In this document: one piece after another, positions 33,740 through 42,356 of the stretch
Layout: the number at the start of each line of letters is the position of its first letter
How positions within the stretch are numbered: the first letter of the stretch is position 1
Source: Nocardiopsis suaedae
GTDB taxonomy: Bacteria > Actinomycetota > Actinomycetes > Streptosporangiales > Streptosporangiaceae
DNA length: 64,000 nt
Direction: 5' to 3'
Assembly (NCBI RefSeq): GCF_027706745.1
Contig: NZ_JAQFWP010000033.1
Coordinates: forward strand, 1 to 64,000
The notes under the pieces: generated by a model
The model's input: only the letters and a program-made list of their open reading frames with translations
Database searches by the model: none
Told to the model about the DNA's origin: nothing
Position numbers and translations under genes: made by a program

Positions 33740-36166
33740 ATGTCAGACCCTCGCCATAACCTGCCGGTGCCCCCCGACGACCTCATCGGCCGCGAACGCG
33801 ACGTCGCCGACCTCCGCCGGATCGTCTCCGGCACACGGATGGTCACCCTCGTCGGCACCGGCGGAATAGGCAAGACCCGGCTGGCCCTGGACGTGGCCGA
33901 CGGCGCCGCCGGCTCCTTCGCCGACGGCGCGCGCTTCGTCGACCTGGGCCAGGTCTTGGCACCCGAGCAGGTGGCCTCGGCGGCCGCCCTGGCGACCGGG
34001 GTGTCCGAGCACGGGCACCGCTCCCCGCTGGAGGCGGTCGCCATGGCCCTGCGCCCGCGCAGCGTCCTGCTGGTGATCGACACCTGCGAGCACGTGGCCG
34101 CGGCGGCCGCCGAACTGTGCGCGCACCTGATCGAGCACTGCCCCGGCGTGCACGTCCTGGCCACCAGCCGCCAGCCGCTGCGGGTCGACCGCGAGGCGGT
34201 GTGGCGGGTGCCCCCGCTGTCGGTGCCGCCCGACCCCGGGGCGCACCAGCGGGCCGGCGCCCCGCCGCTCACCCCCGAGCGGGCCCTGGCCTCCGAGGCG
34301 GTGCGGCTGTTCGTCTCCCGCGCCCTGGCCGCCCGGCCCGGGTTCGAGCTCACCGGCGCCAACACCGCCGCGGTGGCCGCGGTGTGCCGGATGCTCGAAG
34401 GGGTGCCGCTGGCCATCGAGCTCGCCGCCGCGCGCATCCGGGTGCTCTCGGCCCAGCAGGTCCTCGCCCGGCTGGACGACCGGTTCCGGCTGCTGGCCAC
34501 CGACGAGCCGCACGTCCCGGCCCGGCAGCGCACCATGCGGGCCGCCCTGGAGTGGAGCCACGGCCTGCTCAGCCCCGCCGAGCAGCTCCTGCTGCGGCGC
34601 CTGGCGGTGTTCTGCACCTGGAGCCTGGACAAGGCGGTGCACGTGTGCTCCTTCGGCGACCTGGACCCCGCCCAGGCCCGCCGCGCGCACGCCTGGCTGG
34701 TGGACAAGTCGCTGGTGGCCCTGGACGCCGAGGTCGGCTCCGAGCGCCACTACCGGCTCACCGACACGGTGCGCGCCTTCGCCTCCGCCGAGCTGGCCGC
34801 CGCCGGCGAGGAGCAGCGGGTCTGGCGGCGCATGCTGGCCACGGCCGCCGAGTGGTACGAGGCGCTGGCCGAGCGGCTCGCCGACCGCCTGCCCTGGGAG
34901 GAGCGGCTGGAGCACATCCGGGTGCTCGACCACTGCCTGGACAACACCCTGCAGATGCTGGACCACGCGGTGGGCGCCTGCATGGTCGAGGAGGGGCTGC
35001 GCATCTGCGCGGCCCTGCGCAGCTACTGGTACGTGCGCGACCTGCACCAGCCCGCCTGCCGGGCGATCGAGCGGCTGCTGGAGACCGGGGAGGGCGCGGC
35101 GCCGCTGCGCGCCCGCGCCGCCGCCGTCCGCGCCGAGCTGATGCTCGGCCTGCACGGCCCCGAACCGGCCCAGACCGCCGCCCGGGAGGCGCTGGAGGCC
35201 GCCGGGGCGTGCGGGGACGGGGCCGCGGCCGGGATCGCCCGCACCACCCTGGCGATGACCGCGCTGCGCCGCGGGAACGCCGAGGAGGGGCTGCGGCACG
35301 GCCGCGAGGCCCTGCGGCTGGCGATCGCCTCCGGCGAGCGGTTCACCGAGATCTGCTCGCTCGGCGCGCTGTCCCAGCTCGCCCGCTCGCGCGGGGACGA
35401 CGACTCCTCCGAGGTGTTCCTGACCCGCAGCATCGGCATCGGCCAGGACATCGGCGACCGGTGGTGCACGGCCCGGTGCCTGAACGCCCTGGGCATGCTC
35501 TCCACCCGGCGCGGCGACCTGGACGCCGCCGCCCGCCAGCTGCACGAGGCCCTGCAGGTGTTCGTGGAGATGGGCCTGGTGCCCGACATCGCCCGGTGCA
35601 CCGCCGGGCTGGGCTACCTGGACCTGGTGCGCGGCGACGTGTCCGGGGCGCGCAGGCGGCTCTCAGCGGGTCTGCGGATGAGCGTGGCCAGCGGGCGGCG
35701 GCTGTCGGTGGCGCACGCCCTGGAGGCGCTGGGCGACCTGGCGCTGGCCGAGGAGCAGCCCGAGCGGGCCGCCTCGCTGGCCGGGTCCGGCGCGCTGCTG
35801 CGCGCGTCCCTGGGGGTCCCGGCCGAGCACGCCGAGGCGCTGCTGGCCGAGGCGCGGCCGGTGCTGGGCGACGACGCCGCGGAGAAGGCCTGGCATGCCT
35901 GGCGGTCGCTGCCGCTGGAGCAGGCGGTGGAGAACGCGCTGTACTTCCCCGCGCCGCGCAGGGCGCTGCCGTCGCTGCTCACCCGGCGGGAGAAGGAGAT
36001 ATCGGTGCTGGTCAGCCAAGGGTTGTCGAACCGCCAGATCGCCGAGCGGCTGACCATCAGCCAGGCCACCGCCGCCCGGCACATCGCCAACATCTTCCGC
36101 AAGCTGCTGTTCACGTCCCGCTCGCAGCTGGCCGAGTGGGCCCACGAGCACCGCCTCGACCCGTGA
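33740..36166 (+). CDS. Large NB-ARC/TPR transcriptional regulator with LuxR HTH (first of a tandem pair)
   Basis: This 808-residue signalling ATPase-regulator starts with LIGRERDVADLRRIVSG, then Walker A GTGGIGKT (39-46), LLVIDTCEH as Walker B, VLATSRQPLR (sensor), GVPLAIELAAARIRVLS, and MRAALEWSHGLLSPAEQLLLRRL (winged helix). A helical-repeat region at about 370-730 follows. The C-terminus is a LuxR helix-turn-helix (LTRREKEISVLVSQGLSNRQIAERLTIS). Relatives are typical actinobacterial LAL/AfsR-like pathway regulators. ATG 33740 has GAGG only two bases away, so GTG 33728 may be the true start. The next gene is a diverged paralogue. Confidence 0.87.
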   Translation: MSDPRHNLPVPPDDLIGRERDVADLRRIVSGTRMVTLVGTGGIGKTRLALDVADGAAGSFADGARFVDLGQVLAPEQVASAAALATGVSEHGHRSPLEAVAMALRPRSVLLVIDTCEHVAAAAAELCAHLIEHCPGVHVLATSRQPLRVDREAVWRVPPLSVPPDPGAHQRAGAPPLTPERALASEAVRLFVSRALAARPGFELTGANTAAVAAVCRMLEGVPLAIELAAARIRVLSAQQVLARLDDRFRLLATDEPHVPARQRTMRAALEWSHGLLSPAEQLLLRRLAVFCTWSLDKAVHVCSFGDLDPAQARRAHAWLVDKSLVALDAEVGSERHYRLTDTVRAFASAELAAAGEEQRVWRRMLATAAEWYEALAERLADRLPWEERLEHIRVLDHCLDNTLQMLDHAVGACMVEEGLRICAALRSYWYVRDLHQPACRAIERLLETGEGAAPLRARAAAVRAELMLGLHGPEPAQTAAREALEAAGACGDGAAAGIARTTLAMTALRRGNAEEGLRHGREALRLAIASGERFTEICSLGALSQLARSRGDDDSSEVFLTRSIGIGQDIGDRWCTARCLNALGMLSTRRGDLDAAARQLHEALQVFVEMGLVPDIARCTAGLGYLDLVRGDVSGARRRLSAGLRMSVASGRRLSVAHALEALGDLALAEEQPERAASLAGSGALLRASLGVPAEHAEALLAEARPVLGDDAAEKAWHAWRSLPLEQAVENALYFPAPRRALPSLLTRREKEISVLVSQGLSNRQIAERLTISQATAARHIANIFRKLLFTSRSQLAEWAHEHRLDP

Positions 36167-36266
36167 ACCGGGCCGCGCGGAGGCGGACCTCCTCCCGGAC
36201 ACGCCGCGGAGCGGCGCGGGCACACGGCGTTCCGGAAACGGGGCGCCCCCGATTCCCCCGTACCGC

Positions 36267-36295
36267 TTGCACGCGCCGTGCTCACCTACTAAGAA
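36267..36295 (+). promoter_or_regulatory. Candidate promoter of the second LuxR gene
   Basis: TTGCAC (36267-36272) and TAAGAA (36290-36295) are 17 bases apart in a stretch less GC-rich than the flanks. It would give an mRNA with a leader of about 80 bases before ATG 36381. Confidence 0.4.
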
Positions 36296-36380
36296 CAGAG
36301 CCAAACCACGCCCACGACCGCCACACAACGCCCTTACCCCCAGGCAAGGTGAGAGCGACCCCCGACCGCCTGATCGCGTG

Positions 36381-38939
36381 ATGGCCATGGCACCTCGTAC
36401 CGCGCCGGCGCGGCAGAACCTCCCTTTGGAGTCCGACAGCTTCATCGGCCGCGAGCGCGACCTGAGCGACCTGCTCCGCCTCTTGGAGGCCGACCGGGTC
36501 GTCACCCTGTGCGGGGTGGGCGGGATCGGCAAGACCCGGCTGGCGCTGCGGGTGGCGGCGCACGCCACCGGCTCCTTCGCCGACGGCGTCTGGCTGGCCG
36601 AGATGGCGGGGCTGGCCACCGCGCACGAGGTCGCCGCCCGGGTGGCCGCGGCGGTGGGGGTCACCGAGGAGGCCGGGCGGCCGCTGGAGGACACGCTGCG
36701 CGACGCGCTGCGCGCGCGGCGGGTGCTGCTCCTGCTGGACGGCTGCGGGCCCGTGGCCGGGCCGGTGGCCCGGCTGGGCGCCTCGCTGGTGGAGTCCTGC
36801 CCCGATGTCTCCCTGCTGATCACCTCCGAGGATCCGGTGCGCATCCCGGGCGAGGCCATCTGGCGGGTGCCGCCGCTGGCGCTGCCCGGTCCGGACGGCG
36901 AGGCCGACGTCCGCGACTCCGAGGCGGTGCGGCTGTTCCTGGAGCGCGCCCGGGACGCCCGCCCGGACCTGTCGGCCACGCCCGGGACGGTGGCGGCCGC
37001 GGCGGCGGTGTGCCGGGCGGTGGGCGGCATCCCGCTGGCGGTCGAGCTCACCGCGGCCTGGCTGCGCCGCCTCTCCCCAGAGGAGGTCGCCGCTCAGGTC
37101 ACCGCGTGCCTTCGGGCTCAGGCGGGGGCGGCCCCTCCGCCCCGGCGCGGCCGCCCCCGCCCGCCCGCCTCCCGGGAGGCGGTGCTGCGCGCCCTGCTGG
37201 ACCACGTGCACGGCCTGCTGGGCGAGCAGGAGCGGGTGCTGCTGCGGCGGCTGTCGGTCTTCGGCGACTGGGACCTGGAGTCGGCCGAACGGGTCTGCCC
37301 GGGCGGCCCGGTCGATGAGGGGGCGGTTCTGGACCTGGTCTCCTCCCTGGTCGACCGGGGGCTGATCGCGCTCACCGCCGAACTGCAGGAGCGGGTGCGC
37401 TACCGCCTGCCCGGGCCGGTGCGCCGCTACGCCGCGGATCGGCTGGAGGCCTCCGGGGAGCGGGACCGGGTGCTGCTGCGGCACCGGGACCACATGCTCG
37501 CCGCCGTCGAGGACTTGGGCTCGGCCGCGGTGGCCGGGCGGCTGATGCCCTGGGCCGAGCGGTTCGGCCGGTGGCGGCGCGTGTCCATCGAGTACGACAA
37601 CGTGCGCGCGGCGCTGCGCTGGACGGCGCGGCGCGGCGACACCGCGACCGGGCTGCGGTTCTGCGCGGCGCTGCGGGCGTACTGGTTGACCGGCTACCAC
37701 TTCACCGAGGGGGCGCAGTGGAGCGGCTGCTTCCTGAACGGGCCGGAGGGCGACGGCCCGCCCTCCGGTGAGCCCGTTCCCCCCGGCTCGGGTGCGCCCG
37801 CCCCTCCCGTCCCCGGTCCGGACCCCAAGGGCGAGGGCGGTGCCCGCGCGCGGGCGCTGCTGTGCCGGGCCGAGCTGGAGTGGGCCCGGGGCCGCACCGG
37901 GACCTCCCGGCGCCTGGCCGAGGAGGGCCTGGCCCGGTGCCGGGCCGACGAGGACGCCGCCACGGTCGCCATGGGGCTCAACCTGCTGGCCCTGCTGGAC
38001 CTGCGCACCGGGGACCGCGCCGCCGCCGGGGCGCGCCTGTCGGAGGCGCTGGCGCTGGCCCGCTCCTCCGGGGACCTGTGGAACGAGGCGATGGCGATGA
38101 GCGGCCAGGGAGCGCTCGCGGCGCTCCGGGGCGACCCCGCCGCCGCCGACACCCGCTACAGCGCGGCGCTGATGCTCCTGCGCGGGATGGACCACCGCTG
38201 GGGCGTGGGGGTCGTGCTCATCGGGCAGGCCACGGCCGCCGAGCGGCAGGGCGACCTGACCGCCGCCGACCGCTGCTACCGGGAGTCGCTGGACATCCAG
38301 CGCGACATCGGGGCGGCGCCGGATCTGGCCCGGTGCCTGTTCGGAGTGGGCCGGGTCGCCCGCGCCCTCGGGTCGGCCGCCCAGGCCTACGACTACCTGA
38401 GCGAGGGGCTGGTGCTCAGTCAGAGCACCGGCCAGCGCGCGGGCGTGGCGGTGGGGCTGGCCTCCATCGCCCGGGTGGCGGCCGGGGACGGCGACGTCGC
38501 CGAGGCGTGCCGCCTGGCCGGGGCGGGGGCGGCGCTGCGCGAGCGGTCCTCCCCGGACCGCCCGTCCCGGTCCTGGGCGCGCACCGCCGAGGAGCTCGGC
38601 GTGGACGCGGCGGCGCTGGCGGCCTGGTGGCACGAGGGGCGGCGGATGGACCCGGGCGCGGCGGCGGCGCTGGCGCTGCGGGTCGCCGAGACCGGGCGGC
38701 TGCCCCGGCCGCGCACGCCCCGGCGCGAGGCGGTGCCCGAGCGCCGGGACCTGACCGCCCGCGAGCTGGAGGTGGCCCGGCTGGTCAGCCGGGGGCTGGG
38801 CAACCGCGACATCGCCGTGAAGCTGTTCATCGCCCCGGCCACGGTCGCCCGGCACGTCGCCAACATCAACCGCAAGCTCGGATTCCACTCGCGGCGCCAG
38901 ATCGCGGCGTGGGTCGGCGGCCCAGGGCCCACCCGGTGA
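36381..38939 (+). CDS. Large NB-ARC/TPR transcriptional regulator with LuxR HTH (second of a tandem pair)
   Basis: This 852-residue paralogue of the preceding gene has the same order: FIGRERDLSDLLRLL, Walker A GVGGIGKT (45-52), LLLLDGCG, LLITSEDPVR, GGIPLAVELTAAWLRRL, a winged-helix region, helical repeats with a Pro-rich insert (PPSGEPVPPGSGAPAPPVPG) at about 460-480, and a C-terminal LuxR helix-turn-helix (LTARELEVARLVSRGLGNRDIAVKLFI). GTG 36378, ATG 36381 and ATG 36387 compete as starts; no ribosome site is close. The pair arose by duplication and may regulate nearby genes or distant clusters. Confidence 0.87.
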   Translation: MAMAPRTAPARQNLPLESDSFIGRERDLSDLLRLLEADRVVTLCGVGGIGKTRLALRVAAHATGSFADGVWLAEMAGLATAHEVAARVAAAVGVTEEAGRPLEDTLRDALRARRVLLLLDGCGPVAGPVARLGASLVESCPDVSLLITSEDPVRIPGEAIWRVPPLALPGPDGEADVRDSEAVRLFLERARDARPDLSATPGTVAAAAAVCRAVGGIPLAVELTAAWLRRLSPEEVAAQVTACLRAQAGAAPPPRRGRPRPPASREAVLRALLDHVHGLLGEQERVLLRRLSVFGDWDLESAERVCPGGPVDEGAVLDLVSSLVDRGLIALTAELQERVRYRLPGPVRRYAADRLEASGERDRVLLRHRDHMLAAVEDLGSAAVAGRLMPWAERFGRWRRVSIEYDNVRAALRWTARRGDTATGLRFCAALRAYWLTGYHFTEGAQWSGCFLNGPEGDGPPSGEPVPPGSGAPAPPVPGPDPKGEGGARARALLCRAELEWARGRTGTSRRLAEEGLARCRADEDAATVAMGLNLLALLDLRTGDRAAAGARLSEALALARSSGDLWNEAMAMSGQGALAALRGDPAAADTRYSAALMLLRGMDHRWGVGVVLIGQATAAERQGDLTAADRCYRESLDIQRDIGAAPDLARCLFGVGRVARALGSAAQAYDYLSEGLVLSQSTGQRAGVAVGLASIARVAAGDGDVAEACRLAGAGAALRERSSPDRPSRSWARTAEELGVDAAALAAWWHEGRRMDPGAAAALALRVAETGRLPRPRTPRREAVPERRDLTARELEVARLVSRGLGNRDIAVKLFIAPATVARHVANINRKLGFHSRRQIAAWVGGPGPTR

Positions 38940-39356
38940 GCCGCGGTACCCCCTCCGCCGGGGCTCCGCTGAGATAACCGCTACGACCTGCTATTTCAGG
39001 ATCACGACGCCCCTGTGTACAGAAAATACATATGCAGGTGCACACGTGAATGCATGTGCAAACGCCGATTCGCGCGCTAGTGTCGTGGACATGAGGAGGC
39101 CGAGCCCCACCGACGTCAGGCGGAGGGACGAGGACCCTCGGACGTCCTGGAGGTGCGAGTCTCCAGGGCACCGCGGAGCGGCCGTGCGGAGCATCCGCCC
39201 GGCGGGCCCGCTCCGTCCCCTCGGGGGCGACGGAGCGGGGGTCCGGCGGCGGCACCGCGGAATCGCTGGAGGACCGTGCGGCCGCGGGTGCGGAGAGGGG
39301 AGGCACCCGCGGCGCCGCCGGGCACGGCGCTACCGGGCTCGCCACGTGGAGGGGGC
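38940..39356. other. 417-bp intergenic region with AT-richer islet
   Basis: No gene is convincing; a frame from ATG 39091 is rich in AGG and CGG arginine codons and I leave it out. The AT-richer part at about 38990-39065 holds four TGCA units in two pairs (39033-39036 with 39039-39042, and 39051-39054 with 39057-39060) and a CTGTGTACAG segment just before. The arrangement resembles an operator region. Confidence 0.35.
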
Positions 39357-40217
39357 GTGACGAGCCCGGCAAGCGATGCGCCGCCGGGCGCGCCGGTGGC
39401 CGATCGAGGCGATGTGGGGGTCGGGATGAGGGATCTGCCCGCGCACGGCGGCCCGGTCGGCTCGCTCACCGGAGGGCTGCTGGAGCGGCTGCAGAACTCG
39501 GCGCGCACCCCCGCGGTCACCGCGGCCGACGGCGCGCGCACCCCGGCGATCGTCTTCGCGGCCACCGCCGAGCGGGCCGCCGCGGGGCTGGCCCGCCGGG
39601 GCGTCCACCCGGGCGACGTGGTGGCGGTCCTGGTACCGCCCTCCCCCGAGCGGCTGCTGGCGGTGTTCACCTCGATGGCGGCGGGGGCGGTGGTGCTGCC
39701 GCTGGAGGGGGCCGACCCCGTGGCCGCGGCCGAGGTGCTCACCTCCACCGACACCCGGATGCTGCTGGCCGCCGAGGCGCTGGCCCCGGACGCGCTGGCG
39801 CTGGCCGACCGGTCCCGGGTGCGCCAGGTGGTGGCCTTCGGCCAGGCCCCCGAGACCACGCCGTTCGACGAGCTGCTGCTGCCCGGGCCCGAGGGGGCAG
39901 AGCCGGACCGGGCCGCCGGGGAGGCCGAGGGCGGGCTGCTGACCTACGGCGCCGACGCCCGGTCGGTGCGCACCGTGGTGCACGGGCAGGAGGAACTGCT
40001 GGCCCGGTTCCGCGCGCTGGACGCCGAGCTCGTCCTGACCCCGGAGGACACGGTGGCCCTGGACGCCGCCATGCCCGAGCACGACCAGGTGGTGCTGGCC
40101 GCGGTGGCGCTGTGGCGCGGGGCCTCCGTGGTGGCCTCCCCCGGTGCGCAGCCCTCGGAGCTGGCCGCCCTGGGGGTGACGGTGCAGGGGTCGCCGACCC
40201 CGGCGCGCATCGGCTGA
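39357..40217 (+). CDS. Truncated AMP-binding-domain protein, probably inactive
   Basis: This 286-residue protein resembles the N-terminal part of acyl-CoA or amino-acid adenylating enzymes: LLERLQNSARTPAVTAADG, then VFAATAERAAAGLARRGVHPGDVVAVLVPPSPERLLAVFTSMAAGAVVLPLEGADP. Where the A3 phosphate loop should be it reads GGLLTYGADARSVRTVVHG, with no TSGTTGxPK. No core A4-A10 motifs or C-terminal lysine domain follow. It ends before a strong terminator and shows no frameshift, so it is a stable short form rather than a fresh pseudogene. GTG 39357 follows GGAGGGGG; ATG 39426 is an alternative. Confidence 0.65.
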   Translation: MTSPASDAPPGAPVADRGDVGVGMRDLPAHGGPVGSLTGGLLERLQNSARTPAVTAADGARTPAIVFAATAERAAAGLARRGVHPGDVVAVLVPPSPERLLAVFTSMAAGAVVLPLEGADPVAAAEVLTSTDTRMLLAAEALAPDALALADRSRVRQVVAFGQAPETTPFDELLLPGPEGAEPDRAAGEAEGGLLTYGADARSVRTVVHGQEELLARFRALDAELVLTPEDTVALDAAMPEHDQVVLAAVALWRGASVVASPGAQPSELAALGVTVQGSPTPARIG

Positions 40218-40234
40218 TGCGCCCGCCCGGACCA

Positions 40235-40280
40235 GGGGAGGTGCGCCGGCTCCCGTCCGATCCCGCCGGTGCACCTCCCC
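40235..40280. terminator. Bidirectional terminator
   Basis: GGGGAGGTGCGCCGGC (40235-40250) pairs with GCCGGTGCACCTCCCC (40265-40280) over 16 bp with one G-U pair. It lies between the convergent truncated AMP-binding gene and the esterase gene. Confidence 0.75.
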
Positions 40281-40299
40281 GTTCCGCCTCGGCCGCGCC

Positions 40300-41247
40300 T
40301 CAGCCGTGCAGCGCCCTGCGCATCGCGTCGTAGAAGGGCTGGGCCGACCGCCGCGCCGCCGGGACCGCGTGCATCCAGCGCAGGAAGCTGTGCACCATGC
40401 CGGGGGCGTCCCAGGCCTCGACCGGGACCCCGGCCTGTTCCAGGCGCTTCGCGAAGGCGGTGCCGTCCTCCTTGAGCGGGTCGTGCTCGGCGGTGAGGAT
40501 GAACGCGGGCGGGAGGACCGTCAGGTCGCGGGCGCGCGCCGGGGGCACGTAGTGCGGCAGCTCGGACAGCGGGAAGCCGCCGAGGAAGGTCCGCATGTAC
40601 CAGCCGAGCTCGTCGGCGCTCATGCCGCCGGACGCGTCGGCGCCGTCCCCGCCCGGTCCGGCGAAGCCCTCCCCCGAGGCGGCCCCGGTGCCCGGATAGA
40701 CCAGGCCCAGGTGGACCGGTCCGGGCACGCCGCGCTCGGCGGCCATGAAGGCCGTGCTCAGGGAGAGGAAGCCGCCCGCACTGTCCCCGGCGACCGCGAT
40801 GCGGGCGGGGTCGGCGCCCAGGGGCCCGGCCTCGTCCCGCAGCCAGGTGTAGGCCGCGAAGCAGTCCTCCAGGGCGGCGGGGAAGGGGTGCTCGGGCGCC
40901 ATCCGGTAGTCGACCGCGACCACGAGCGCCCCGGCCTGCTCGGCCAGCAGCCGCACGGCGTTGTCGTGGGTGTCCAGGCCGCCGACGACGAAGCCGCCGC
41001 CGTGCAGGTAGAGCACCGCGGGCAGCCCCTCGCCGGGGGTGGGCCGGTAGACGCGCACGGGGATCCCGGGGGCGCCTTCGGGGCCGGGGACCGTGCGGTC
41101 CTCGACGGAGTGGAGCCGTGCCAGGCGGGGCGCCTCCAGCGCCTCCTCGCGCTCGCGGGCCCGCTCGGCCGGGACGTCCAGCGCGTCGTCGAAGACCACC
41201 TCGGTGAGGGTGTCGATGTAGGCCTGCAGTTCGGGGTCGACCGCCAT
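40300..41247 (-). CDS. Alpha/beta hydrolase, hormone-sensitive-lipase family
   Basis: This 315-residue carboxylesterase has the oxyanion motif YLHGGGFVVGG, the nucleophile elbow IAVAGDSAGGFLS, the acid in TAEHDPLKEDG and the catalytic His in GMVHSFLRW. These are the marks of bacterial family IV esterases, which act on short acyl esters in the cytosol. A cap segment of about 45 residues lies at the N-terminus. ATG 41247 follows AGGAGA. It is alone on its strand. Confidence 0.9.
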   Translation of the reverse strand: MAVDPELQAYIDTLTEVVFDDALDVPAERAREREEALEAPRLARLHSVEDRTVPGPEGAPGIPVRVYRPTPGEGLPAVLYLHGGGFVVGGLDTHDNAVRLLAEQAGALVVAVDYRMAPEHPFPAALEDCFAAYTWLRDEAGPLGADPARIAVAGDSAGGFLSLSTAFMAAERGVPGPVHLGLVYPGTGAASGEGFAGPGGDGADASGGMSADELGWYMRTFLGGFPLSELPHYVPPARARDLTVLPPAFILTAEHDPLKEDGTAFAKRLEQAGVPVEAWDAPGMVHSFLRWMHAVPAARRSAQPFYDAMRRALHG

Positions 41248-41390
41248 GCCGCCCGTCTCCTGTTCCGCTCGCCGGGCGCCGGGGGCGGCGCCGCCGGGGA
41301 CGCCCCGGCCGGGAGCGAACCTACCCGCTCCCCGAGCGATCCTCACATCACCAAAGAAACAGGAACATAACGGACATCACCCTGCCCGCT

Positions 41391-41460
41391 CCTCGTTGAT
41401 CTCGGGAAAAACGCCCCTACAAGCGCGCTTTCAGCGTCGCTTTTCCCGAGATCAACGAGG
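41391..41460. repeat. Dispersed palindromic repeat, copy B
   Basis: Twenty-base perfect arms (41391-41410 and 41441-41460, starting CCTCGTTGATCTCGG) enclose a 30-base core that reads AGCGCGCTTTCAGCGTCG on this strand. The other strand gives CGACGCTGAAAGCGCGCT, matching the core of copy A. It abuts the stop codon of the anti-sigma-type gene and may end its mRNA. With copies A and C it defines an interspersed repeat. Confidence 0.65.
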
Positions 41461-41973
41461 TCAGGACTCCGGGAGGTCGATCTCGAACCAGGCGACGTGG
41501 GTGCCCTCGCCGCGGTACTCGCCGCTGCGCGAGGTGCAGCTCTCGATGATGAGTTTGCCGCGGCCGTAGTCCCCGTCGGCGTCGCGCAGCTCGCCGTCGG
41601 ACCCGGCCTCCGCACTCTTCTCGCCCTGGTCGGCCACGGCGACCCGGACCAGGCCGCGCTCCGTGCGGATGGACAGCGTCATCACCCCGCCCACCTGGCC
41701 GGAGCGCGAGTGCAGCAGCGCGTTGGTGGCCAGTTCGCTGGCGGCCAGCTCGGCGTCGTCGATGGAGCCGGCCGGGACCGGGCCGCCGGGGAGTCGGACC
41801 CCCTCCAGGACGTCGCGCACGCGCGCGCGGATCGAGCGCACGGCGGTCAGGTTGCCCACACAGCTCCACACGGTGTGGTCGGTGGCGGCCTCCGTGAACT
41901 CCTCCTCGGCCAGGCCGGGCGCGGCGACGGGGTCGGCAGCGGCGTACTCCTGGAGTCGCTGCGATTCGGTCAT
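41461..41973 (-). CDS. Anti-sigma-type ATP-binding protein (HATPase_c_2, RsbW/SpoIIAB-like)
   Basis: This 170-residue protein has a short acidic N-terminus and then the Bergerat ATP fold of the actinobacterial serine/threonine kinase-like anti-sigma family. It shows LTAVRSIRARVRDVLEG, DDAELAASELATNALLHSRSG (N box) and VRVAVADQGEKSA, ending GRGKLIIESCTSRSGEYRGEGTHVAWFEI. Many such proteins are regulators of development or stress with no adjacent sigma factor, as here. The initiator is likely ATG 41973. Its stop touches repeat copy B. Confidence 0.8.
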   Translation of the reverse strand: MTESQRLQEYAAADPVAAPGLAEEEFTEAATDHTVWSCVGNLTAVRSIRARVRDVLEGVRLPGGPVPAGSIDDAELAASELATNALLHSRSGQVGGVMTLSIRTERGLVRVAVADQGEKSAEAGSDGELRDADGDYGRGKLIIESCTSRSGEYRGEGTHVAWFEIDLPES

Positions 41974-42191
41974 CCCCGTGTCACTCCCATCACCGGCCGA
42001 CGGTAGCCGCCGACCTCACCTTAGACAAAGGCGCACCATGACCAGGACAGCACATCCGGGCGCGCGGGGCGGCGGCAACCCCACAAAACGCGGCTCCGTG
42101 TCCGGTCCCGATACGACAAAGGACGCGCCCGGACGTCAACACCCCCGCCGACCTGGGGATTCCCGACCCCGCCCGCACACCGCGAGGGGCC

Positions 42192-42221
42192 GGGGCGCCC
42201 GGCCCGCGGGCCGGGCGCCCC
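42192..42221. other. 30-base perfect palindrome in a divergent promoter region
   Basis: GGGGCGCCCGGCCCG is followed at once by its reverse complement. It lies between the divergent anti-sigma-type and CooC-like genes, where neither needs a terminator. No gene is convincing in the 383-base gap, so it may be regulatory or may end a small unseen transcript. Confidence 0.4.
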
Positions 42222-42279
42222 CGCGACGCGCCGGGGATGCGGCCAGGGTGAAATCCCCGACACCGCCTCCCTTCGGAAC

Positions 42280-42292
42280 GATAATCGTTATC
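42280..42292. promoter_or_regulatory. Fur-family-like box upstream of the CooC-like gene
   Basis: GATAATCGTTATC has perfect GATAA/TTATC arms around TCG, inside AACGATAATCGTTATCATC. It stands out as AT-rich in GC-rich surroundings, 65 bases before the ATPase start. Fur, Zur and related repressors bind GATAAT-type palindromes, so metal control of the downstream gene is a reasonable inference. Confidence 0.5.
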
Positions 42293-42356
42293 ATCACGGA
42301 CACCCCGCACCTCTCGGGGCCCACACACTCCAGGGACCACGTTCGGAAGGCACCAG

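Noticed and set aside
39091-39360. A 90-codon frame MRRPSPTDVRR... before the truncated AMP-binding gene
   Set aside because: It is dominated by rare AGG/CGG arginine codons, has no clear ribosome site and overlaps the next gene's start.
39357-40217. Calling the truncated AMP-binding protein a pseudogene
   Set aside because: The frame is intact with good codon bias, a strong ribosome site and a terminator; truncation is probably stable.
41391-41460. Interpretation of the long inverted repeat as a CRISPR repeat or attachment site
   Set aside because: There are no regularly spaced copies, no cas genes, no integrase and no tRNA nearby.
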